A stretch of DNA of 61,287 nucleotides from Burkholderiales bacterium. GTDB lineage: Bacteria; Pseudomonadota; Gammaproteobacteria; Burkholderiales; Burkholderiaceae_C. A program made the position numbers and the translations under genes. The notes beneath the pieces were generated by a model that was not told the DNA's origin, made no database searches, and worked only from the letters and a program-made list of their open reading frames with translations. Numbering within the stretch: position 1 is the stretch's first letter; the number at the start of each line of letters is the position of its first letter. Where the stretch lies: positions 1 through 61,287 of the forward strand of contig RXJW01000067.1 of assembly GCA_003963005.1 (NCBI GenBank), written 5' to 3'. Below, in pieces: positions 1-6,923 of this stretch.

Positions 1-3000
1 TAGTCGCGCATCAGCTGCGCGGCGATGCTCTCCACGCTCTGCGGCCGCACCGGCGCGCCGTCGTGCACGCAGTGCTGCACGCCGAGCTTCACGTAGAGCA
101 GGCGCAGGAAGTGCCAGACCTCGGTCGTCGTGGCTACCGTGCTCTTGCGGCCGCCGCGCGACAGCCGCTGCTCGATGGCGACGGTCGGCGGAATGCCCCA
201 CACCGCATCCACCTCGGGCCGGCCCGCCGGCTGCACGATGCTGCGGGCGTAGGCGTTGAGCGATTCGAGGTAGCGGCGCTGGCCTTCGTTGAACAGGATG
301 TCGAACGCCAGCGTGCTCTTGCCCGAGCCGGACACGCCGGTCACGACGTTGAACTTGCCACGCGGGATGTCCACGCTCAGACCCTTGAGGTTGTGCTCGC
401 GGGCGTTGACGATCTTGATGGCCTCGTCCGCCGCGCGGCGGGCCTGGATGAGCTGCTGCAGCGGCCGGCCTTCTTCCACGGCCACGGCGGGGCGGTCCAT
501 GTGCAGCGCGTAGTCGCGCAGCGCGGCGGCCGTGTGCGAGGTCGGGTGCTGCGCCACGGACTCCGGCGTACCGATGCAGACGACCTCGCCGCCGGCATCG
601 CCGCCCTCGGGGCCGAGGTCGATCAACCAGTCGGCCGCGCGGATGACGTCCAGGTTGTGCTCGATCAGGATCAGCGAATGCCCGGCCGTCAGCAGCTTGC
701 GCATCGCGCGCATCAGCTTGGCGATGTCGTCGAAGTGCAGGCCGGTGGTCGGTTCGTCGAACAGGAAGAGCGTGCCCTTCTTGGCCACGCCGAAGCGCGG
801 GTTGCTGGCCGCTTCGGCCAGGAAGCCGGCGAGCTTCAGGCGCTGGGCCTCGCCGCCCGAGAGCGTGGGCACCGGCTGGCCCAGGCGCACGTACTCCAGG
901 CCGACGTCGACGATCGGCTGCAGCTTCTGCAGCACCGCACGGTGCTCGCTGAACAGGTGCGCGGCCTCGGCGACCGTCAGCTCCAGCACGTCGGACACGC
1001 TCAAATCGCGCCCCTTGAGTGTCAGCTTGACATCCAGCATCTCCGCACGGAAGCGCTTGCCGTCGCAGTCCGGGCAGCGCAGGTAGACGTCGCTGAGGAA
1101 CTGCATCTCCACATGCTCGAAGCCAGAGCCGCCGCAGGTCGGGCAGCGACCGTCGCCGGCATTGAAGCTGAACATGCCGGCGCTGTAGCTGCGCTCCAGG
1201 GCCAGGGGGGCGTCGGCGAACAGCTTGCGGATCTCGTCGAACGCGCCGACGTAGCTCGCCGGGTTGGAGCGCGCCGTCTTGCCGATGGGGCTCTGGTCGA
1301 CGAACACCGCGTCGGCGAGGTGATCGGCGCCGAGCAGGCGGTCGTGCGCGCCGGGAGACTCGGTCGCCTTGCCGAACTGCCGGGCGAGCGCCGGGTAGAG
1401 CACGTCCTGCATCAGCGTGCTCTTGCCGGAGCCCGACACGCCGGTCACGACGACGAGGCGCTGCAGCGGGAACTCGACCGACACGGCCTTCAGGTTGTGC
1501 TCGCGCACGCCTTCGAGGATCAGCCGCGGCGTGTTCTCTTCCACCAGCCGCTTCAGGCCCATGCCCACGTGCTTGCGTGCGCCCAGGTAGGCGCCGGTCA
1601 GCGTGTCCGCCGCGCGGATGGCCTCGGGCGTGCCATCGAAGACGATCTGGCCGCCGCGTTCGCCCGGGCCGGGGCCCATGTCGATGAGCCGGTCAGCTGC
1701 GAGCATCACGGCCGGGTCGTGCTCCACGACCACCAGCGTGTTGCCGGCGTCCCGCAGGCGCTGCATGGCCTGCACGATGCGGCCCATGTCGCGCGGATGC
1801 AGGCCGATGCTCGGCTCGTCCAGCACGAACAGCGTGTTGACGAGCGAGGTGCCCAGCGCCGTGGTGAGGTTGATGCGCTGCACCTCGCCGCCGGACAGCG
1901 TGCGGCTCTGGCGGTCCAGCGTCAGGTAGCCCAGGCCGACGTCGCAGAGGTAGCGGCTGCGGTGGCGGATCTCGTCGAGCAGCAGCTTGAGGGCTTCGTC
2001 CAGCATCGTGCTGGGCAGCTGCAGGCCGTCCACGAAGTCACGCAGGCGCTGGATGGGCAGCTGCATCAGGTCGTGCAGGGACAGGCCCGGCAGGGCTTCG
2101 AGCTGCGCCCGGGTCCAGTCCACGCCCACCGGCAGGAAGCGCTGCGCTGCGGGCAGGGCCGCGTCCGCCAGGGCCTTGCTGCCCACGCGCCACAGCAGCG
2201 CCTCGGTCTTGAGGCGCGCCCCGCGGCAGCTCGGGCATTCGGTGTAGCTGCGGTACTTGGACAAGAGCACGCGGATGTGCATCTTGTAGGCCTTGCTCTC
2301 CAGGTAGTCGAAGAAGCGCTTCACCCCGTACCACTGCTTGTTCCAGTTGCCGCTCCAGTTCGGCGTGCCGTTGATGACCCAGTCGCGGTGGGCCGGGCTC
2401 AGCTCCTTCCAGGGCGTGTCGCGCGGGATACCCGCTTCGCCAGCGTACTTGAGCAGGTCGTCCTGGCTGTCTTTCCAGGCGGGGGTCTGCATCGGCTTGA
2501 TGGCGCCGTTGCGCAGGGTCTTGCGCTCGTCCGGGATGACCAGGCCCAGGTCCACGCCGATGACGCGACCGAAGCCCCGGCAGGTGTCGCAGGCACCGAA
2601 GGCGGAGTTGAAGGAGAACAGCGCCGGCTGCGGGTCGGCGTAGCGGATGTCGCTTTCCGGGCAGTGAAGGCCGGTCGAAAACCGCCAGAGTGTGGCGCCG
2701 TCGTCACCGACGTGAACATTCACCCGGCCACTGCCGCGCTTCAGGCAGAGCTCGATCGCTTCCATCGCGCGCTGCTTGTCAGCACCCTGGATGCGGAAGC
2801 GGTCGGCGACGACGTCCAGCACCTTCTTCCCATCGATTTCACGCTCGCCCTGGATGCGGGTGAAGCCGCTGGCCGAGAGCCACTGCTGCACCTGTTCCGC
2901 CGTGGTGTTGGCGGGCAACTCCACCGGGAAGCTCAGCACGACGCGCGGGTCATCCGACGCCGTGCGGGTCATCAGCTCGGCATAGATGGTCTGGGCGGTG

Positions 3001-3395
3001 TCGTGCCGGACGGGCAAGGCGGTCTTGCGGTCGAACAGCTCGGCAGCCCGAGCGTAGAGCAGTTTCAGGTGGTCGTTCAGCTCGGTCATCGTGCCGACCG
3101 TGGAGCGGCTGGTGCGCACCGGGTTGGTCTGGTCGATGGCGATGGCCGGCGGCACACCGTCCACCTTGTCGACCGCCGGGCGGTCCATGCGGTCCAGGAA
3201 CTGGCGGGCATAGGCGGAGAAGGTCTCCACATAGCGCCGCTGGCCCTCGGCATAAAGGGTGTCGAACACCAGGCTCGACTTGCCGGAGCCGCTCGGGCCG
3301 GTCACGACGGTCAGTTCCGCCGTGCGCAGGTCGACGTCAAGGTTCTTGAGGTTGTGCTGCCGAGCGCCTCGGATGCGGATCAGGCCGTCAGTCAT
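1..3395 (-). CDS. uvrA: excinuclease ABC subunit UvrA, long tandem form (3' end outside window)
   Basis: Damage-recognition ATPase of nucleotide excision repair. The gene starts with ATG at 3395 and runs off the window start, leaving about 1,131 residues visible. A complete UvrA module occupies residues 1 to about 940. It has Walker A GPSGSGKS near 33, signature LSGGEVQR near 500, a second Walker A GVSGSGKS near 650, a zinc finger CPTC...CPDC near 748-775, and signature LSGGEAQR near 842. A second module then begins: EHNLKGLSVDIPRG is followed by a third Walker A near 1020 and the UvrA-specific EGQRRYLESLNAYAR. Ordinary UvrA is about 940 aa, so this is the roughly double-length version that occurs in some bacteria. 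In the first module the usual CPxC of the first zinc finger shows only one Cys. Function is certain; whether this is the only uvrA in the genome cannot be seen. Confidence 0.95.
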   Translation of the reverse strand, partial: MTDGLIRIRGARQHNLKNLDVDLRTAELTVVTGPSGSGKSSLVFDTLYAEGQRRYVETFSAYARQFLDRMDRPAVDKVDGVPPAIAIDQTNPVRTSRSTVGTMTELNDHLKLLYARAAELFDRKTALPVRHDTAQTIYAELMTRTASDDPRVVLSFPVELPANTTAEQVQQWLSASGFTRIQGEREIDGKKVLDVVADRFRIQGADKQRAMEAIELCLKRGSGRVNVHVGDDGATLWRFSTGLHCPESDIRYADPQPALFSFNSAFGACDTCRGFGRVIGVDLGLVIPDERKTLRNGAIKPMQTPAWKDSQDDLLKYAGEAGIPRDTPWKELSPAHRDWVINGTPNWSGNWNKQWYGVKRFFDYLESKAYKMHIRVLLSKYRSYTECPSCRGARLKTEALLWRVGSKALADAALPAAQRFLPVGVDWTRAQLEALPGLSLHDLMQLPIQRLRDFVDGLQLPSTMLDEALKLLLDEIRHRSRYLCDVGLGYLTLDRQSRTLSGGEVQRINLTTALGTSLVNTLFVLDEPSIGLHPRDMGRIVQAMQRLRDAGNTLVVVEHDPAVMLAADRLIDMGPGPGERGGQIVFDGTPEAIRAADTLTGAYLGARKHVGMGLKRLVEENTPRLILEGVREHNLKAVSVEFPLQRLVVVTGVSGSGKSTLMQDVLYPALARQFGKATESPGAHDRLLGADHLADAVFVDQSPIGKTARSNPASYVGAFDEIRKLFADAPLALERSYSAGMFSFNAGDGRCPTCGGSGFEHVEMQFLSDVYLRCPDCDGKRFRAEMLDVKLTLKGRDLSVSDVLELTVAEAAHLFSEHRAVLQKLQPIVDVGLEYVRLGQPVPTLSGGEAQRLKLAGFLAEAASNPRFGVAKKGTLFLFDEPTTGLHFDDIAKLMRAMRKLLTAGHSLILIEHNLDVIRAADWLIDLGPEGGDAGGEVVCIGTPESVAQHPTSHTAAALRDYALHMDRPAVAVEEGRPLQQLIQARRAADEAIKIVNAREHNLKGLSVDIPRGKFNVVTGVSGSGKSTLAFDILFNEGQRRYLESLNAYARSIVQPAGRPEVDAVWGIPPTVAIEQRLSRGGRKSTVATTTEVWHFLRLLYVKLGVQHCVHDGAPVRPQSVESIAAQLMRD

Positions 3396-3444
3396 GGGGG
3401 AGCGGGGTGCCAGAACGACAAAGCCGGGCAGTGTAGGGAGGGCC

Positions 3445-3463
3445 GCTGACGGAAACTGTCAGC
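3445..3463. promoter_or_regulatory. inverted repeat upstream of uvrA
   Basis: Perfect 6-bp inverted repeat GCTGAC-N7-GTCAGC, 50 bp upstream of the uvrA start in the 225-bp gap between uvrA and the receiver gene. It resembles an operator, but its CTG-N11-CAG spacing is one base too long for the common CTG-N10-CAG LexA pattern. Its role is unknown. Confidence 0.3.
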
Positions 3464-3620
3464 ACTCGCGAACGATGTAGGGGCTTTGAACCCGACATCC
3501 GTCGTTCACGGCGCACCGGTTTTGGGGGTCAACGGGTTGCACGGGCCCGCCGCCTGCGGCAACAATGGCTGATGGTCTGACCCAGGCCGAGATAACAACA
3601 AACGTAGCAAGGACATGGGG

Positions 3621-4133
3621 ATGGAAGAGTCGAGGTTGCACGAGCCTGCGAGCACGCCGGTTCCGCTCTGGCTGAACGCCGCTACCGAGGAGGGCCGCGG
3701 TGATGGGGCGCGACCGGGACAGGCGGGCGTCGCCCGCGGCCAGCGCCTGGCCCAGGTCCTGCTTGTCGAAGACAACCACATCAACCAGGTCGTGGCGCTG
3801 GAATTCCTGTCGCTGATGGGGGTGCAGGCCCGGCTGGCCCGCAACGGCCTGGAAGCCCTCTCGGCCTGCGCCGAGGCCGCCCCCGACCTCGTGCTGATGG
3901 ACATCCAGATGCCGGGCATGGACGGCCTGGAGTGCGCCCGGCGCCTGCGCGCGCAGCAGCGCGACGGCAGCCTCCCGAGCTTTCCCATCCTCGCCCTGAC
4001 CGCGCACGCGCTCGATGCCGACGTCGCCGCCAGCCTGGAAGCCGGCATGGACGAGCACCTGACCAAGCCCCTGGATTTCGTGGCGCTGCGCACCCGCCTG
4101 CAGCGCTGGCTGAAGCTGCCCGACCCGAGCTGA
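3621..4133 (+). CDS. stand-alone response-regulator receiver (REC) protein
   Basis: A phospho-acceptor protein consisting of a poorly conserved N-terminal stretch of about 40 residues and one REC domain. Numbered from an ATG at 3615, the acidic pocket is E52-D53 (VLLVEDN), the phospho-acceptor is D96 (VLMDIQMPGMDG), the switch Thr is in LTAHA and the conserved Lys is K151 (LTKPLD). The NHINQ and MPGMDG signatures are those of REC domains at the C-terminus of hybrid BarA-type kinases, so a kinase or phosphorelay partner encoded elsewhere is likely. ATG 3621 is preferred over ATG 3615 because AAGGA at 3609-3613 sits 7 bases from the former and only 1 base from the latter. There is no output domain and no adjacent kinase gene. 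Confidence 0.85.
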   Translation: MEESRLHEPASTPVPLWLNAATEEGRGDGARPGQAGVARGQRLAQVLLVEDNHINQVVALEFLSLMGVQARLARNGLEALSACAEAAPDLVLMDIQMPGMDGLECARRLRAQQRDGSLPSFPILALTAHALDADVAASLEAGMDEHLTKPLDFVALRTRLQRWLKLPDPS

Positions 4134-4244
4134 AACCTCAGCGCGGCCCATCTCGCCCCCCGGGACACCCCTGGCTGCGTCCGGGCAGGGAGTGGGTGGT
4201 GCCTTGCCCATAATCGGCGGCACAACACCCACGGAGACAAGCCG

Positions 4245-5195
4245 ATGAAGCGACGCACCCTGCTGCCCGCCCTCCTGAGTCCCTGGCTGGTTCAGGCGCA
4301 AGGCAACAAGCCCTTCACCTGGATCGTGCCCTTCCCGGCCGGTGGCGGCACCGACGCCTTTGCCCGCCCGCTCACGGCCATCCTCACCAAGCAGATCGGA
4401 CGCCAGGTCATCATCGACAACAAGGGTGGCGCGGGCGGCACGGTCGGCGCCAGCATCGCAGCCAAGCAGGCGGCGGACGGCAGCAACTTCTTCATGGGCG
4501 CCGTGCATCACGCGATAGCGCCATCCATGTACCCACGACTGGACTACCGGCTGGAGGACGACTTCATCCCCGTCGCCCTGCTGGCCAGCGTGCCCCAGGT
4601 GATCGTCGTCCATCCGGGGCAGGTGCCGGTCAGCGACCTCAAGGGCCTGCTGGCGCTCCTGCGAGCCAAACCGGGCAAGTTGAACTACGGCTCGGCAGGC
4701 AACGGCACCTCCCACCACCTTGCTGGAGAACTGTTCAAGCTGCAGACCAAGACCTTCATCACCCACATCCCTTACCGCGGTTCGGGGCCGGCGTTGCAGG
4801 ACCTGATCGGCGGCCAGGTGGACCTGATGTTCGACGGCCTGGGCTCGTCGGCCACCCACATCAAGAGCGGCCGCATCAAGGCGCTGGCCGTGGCCTCCCA
4901 GAAGCGGGCGGTGGGCTTTCCGGACGTTCCCACAGCAGCCGAAGCAGGCCTGCCGGGCTACGAGGTGTCGACCTGGTACGGCCTGTGGGCGCCCAAGGGC
5001 ACGGCCCGGGAAGCCATCTCGGCGATGCAGGCGGAACTGCGCAAGGCTTTCGCCACCGATGAGATCCGCAATCTGTGGAACGGCCTGGGCGCCGACACCC
5101 CCAACCTCTACGGCGACGCCTTCGGGCAGTTCGTCAGCGCCGAGACCAAGCGCTGGGCCGAAGTCGTGAAGCGCTCGGGAGCGAAATTGGACTAA
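4245..5195 (+). CDS. Bug-family (TctC) tripartite tricarboxylate transporter binding protein
   Basis: Periplasmic solute-binding protein of 316 aa, the usual length for the Bug/TctC family that is greatly expanded in Bordetella and other Burkholderiales. A short signal peptide ends near VQAQG. The family motifs PFPAGGGTDAFARPL (ligand loop) and GAGGTVGAS follow, then a typical C-terminus ending in the NLYGDAFGQFV...AEVVKRSG region. GGAGA precedes the ATG. It lies just upstream of matB, and Bug genes often accompany malonate or other carboxylate catabolic genes. Malonate or a related small dicarboxylate is therefore a reasonable ligand guess, but this is inference. No TctA/TctB membrane partners are in the window, as is common for orphan Bug proteins. 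Confidence 0.9.
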   Translation: MKRRTLLPALLSPWLVQAQGNKPFTWIVPFPAGGGTDAFARPLTAILTKQIGRQVIIDNKGGAGGTVGASIAAKQAADGSNFFMGAVHHAIAPSMYPRLDYRLEDDFIPVALLASVPQVIVVHPGQVPVSDLKGLLALLRAKPGKLNYGSAGNGTSHHLAGELFKLQTKTFITHIPYRGSGPALQDLIGGQVDLMFDGLGSSATHIKSGRIKALAVASQKRAVGFPDVPTAAEAGLPGYEVSTWYGLWAPKGTAREAISAMQAELRKAFATDEIRNLWNGLGADTPNLYGDAFGQFVSAETKRWAEVVKRSGAKLD

Positions 5196-5198
5196 CCC

Positions 5199-5300
5199 CC
5201 GCCGGCTGCGCCGGCCCCCTTGGGACGGGGGCACTGCCGATGGCCCGGCAAAGCCGGATCCATGGCTGCCGCTGGGTCATGCACTCCTTCTGCCGATGCT
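5199..5300. repeat. structured intergenic repeat, copy A
   Basis: About 100 bp filling the gap between the Bug gene stop and matB. It contains GCCGGC-TGC-GCCGGC, a CCCCC/GGGGG stem and CCGGC-AAA-GCCGG. The same order of elements, including GGGGGCACT, CCGGCAxAGCCGGATC and a terminal CACTCC, recurs at 59637-59745 behind dctP. It looks like a REP-type element that can fold in RNA and may act as a terminator or stabiliser of the upstream binding-protein message. Confidence 0.6.
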
Positions 5301-5303
5301 TAT

Positions 5304-6815
5304 ATGAATCTCTACACCGCCCTGCGCGCCGGCTTCCCGGCCGACCTCGATTCAACCGCCATCGACGCCGACGGCGCGCTCTACACCTGGCGCGACCTCG
5401 AACGCGGCAGCGCGATGCTCGCCAACTGGTTGCACAGGCTCGACCTGCCCGCCGGCAGTCGCGTGGCCGTGCACACCGACAAGAGCGTGGAAGGCCTGCT
5501 GCTGTATCTGGCCGTGCTGCGCGCCGGCCTCGTCTACCTGCCGCTGAACCCGGCCTACCAGGCCAGCGAGCTGGAGCACTTCATCACCGATGCCGCGCCG
5601 GGCGTGGTGGTGTGCGCGAGCCGCCATTTCGGCTGGGTCAGCAAGCTGGCCTTCCAGCGCGGTGTGCGCTGGGTGTTCACGCTGGACGACCAACGCCAGG
5701 GCACGCTGCTGGAGCGTGCGGCGCAGATGAGCGACGTGCAGCAGCCCGTCGCCCGCGCGCCTGGGGACCTGGCCGCCATCCTGTACACCAGCGGCACGAC
5801 CGGGCGCAGCAAGGGCGCCATGCTCAGCCACGCCAATCTGCTGAGCAACGCGCAGACGCTCAGAACCTACTGGGACTGGCGCCCTGATGACGTGCTGCTG
5901 CACGCGCTGCCCATCTTCCATGTGCACGGCCTGTTCGTGGCGTCGCACGGCGCCTTGCTCAACGGCAGCAAGATGCTGTGGTTCAACAAGTTCGATGCCG
6001 CCGCCGTGGCGCGGCGCCTGCCCGAGGCCACGGTCTTCATGGGCGTGCCGACGCTCTACGTGCGGCTGCTCCAGGAGCCGCAGCTTGACACGCGGTCGAT
6101 GCGTCTCTTCATCAGCGGCTCCGCGCCGCTGCTGATCGACACCTGGCGCGAGTGGCAGGCCCGCACCGGCCACCTGATCCTGGAGCGCTACGGCATGAGC
6201 GAAACGCTGATGCTCACCTCCAACCCCTGCCGCCCCGAGGACGGTGAGCGCATCGGTGGCACGGTCGGGCCAGCGCTGCCGGGCGTGGGCCTGCGCATCG
6301 TCAACGATGCCGGCGAGCCCTGCGCCGCGGACGAGATCGGCCACGTGCAGGTGCATGGGCCCAACGTGTTCAGCGGCTACTGGCAGATGCCCGAGAAGAC
6401 GGCCGAGGAGTTCACCGCCGATGGCTGGTTCAAGACCGGTGACGTCGGTCGCGTCGGGGCCAACGGCTATCTGACGCTGATCGGGCGCAGCAAGGATCTC
6501 GTCATCAGCGGCGGCTTCAACGTCTACCCTGCGGAGATCGAGGGCTTCCTGAACGAACTACCCGGCGTCGAGGAGTCGGCTGTCATCGGCGTGCCGCATC
6601 CGGACTTCGGGGAGGCCGTCGTCGCCGTCGTCACGCCCCAGCGGGGCCGCGAGCCCGTCCCGGACGCCCTGATCCAGGCCCTGAAGGGCCGCATCGCCGG
6701 TTTCAAGGTGCCCAAGCGCGTGATCGTCATGCCCGAGCTGCCGCGCAATGCGATGGGCAAGGTGCAGAAGAAACTGCTGCGCGAGCAGCACGCCGGATTG
6801 TTCGCCGGCGTCTAA
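5304..6815 (+). CDS. matB: malonyl-CoA synthetase (malonate--CoA ligase)
   Basis: ANL-superfamily enzyme that activates malonate with ATP and CoA to malonyl-CoA. It has 503 aa from ATG 5304 and the usual MatB length. P-loop YTSGTTGRSKG is at 161-171, followed by the MatB-like stretch HALPIFHVHGLFVASHG. Further motifs are YGMSET, the hinge/adenylate motif DGWFKTGDVG, and the catalytic Lys in PRNAMGK (K486). A longer reading from 5220 would run through the repeat element and is rejected. No good Shine-Dalgarno is visible before 5304. The upstream neighbour is a Bug binding protein. The malonyl-CoA decarboxylase (matA) that usually completes the pathway is not in the window, so the product may feed fatty-acid or polyketide synthesis, or matA may lie elsewhere. 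Confidence 0.9.
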   Translation: MNLYTALRAGFPADLDSTAIDADGALYTWRDLERGSAMLANWLHRLDLPAGSRVAVHTDKSVEGLLLYLAVLRAGLVYLPLNPAYQASELEHFITDAAPGVVVCASRHFGWVSKLAFQRGVRWVFTLDDQRQGTLLERAAQMSDVQQPVARAPGDLAAILYTSGTTGRSKGAMLSHANLLSNAQTLRTYWDWRPDDVLLHALPIFHVHGLFVASHGALLNGSKMLWFNKFDAAAVARRLPEATVFMGVPTLYVRLLQEPQLDTRSMRLFISGSAPLLIDTWREWQARTGHLILERYGMSETLMLTSNPCRPEDGERIGGTVGPALPGVGLRIVNDAGEPCAADEIGHVQVHGPNVFSGYWQMPEKTAEEFTADGWFKTGDVGRVGANGYLTLIGRSKDLVISGGFNVYPAEIEGFLNELPGVEESAVIGVPHPDFGEAVVAVVTPQRGREPVPDALIQALKGRIAGFKVPKRVIVMPELPRNAMGKVQKKLLREQHAGLFAGV

Positions 6816-6923
6816 AAATCACGCCAGACCGGCCAGGGGGGCGGCGCACAATGACTCGCCCCCGTCGCCCAGGAGCGCGCCATCCCGACCGCCGACCCGC
6901 AGTCCGAAGCCGAGCAACAGCGC

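Noticed and set aside
63..3449. 1,128-residue open frame on the plus strand
   Set aside because: It is antisense to uvrA. Its translation is Ala/Arg/Gln/His-rich low-complexity sequence with no family, a common artefact in GC-rich DNA, whereas the minus strand gives perfect UvrA motifs.
3445..3463. LexA box for uvrA
   Set aside because: CTG-N11-CAG spacing is one base too long and the centre is not A/T-rich; kept only as an unassigned inverted repeat.
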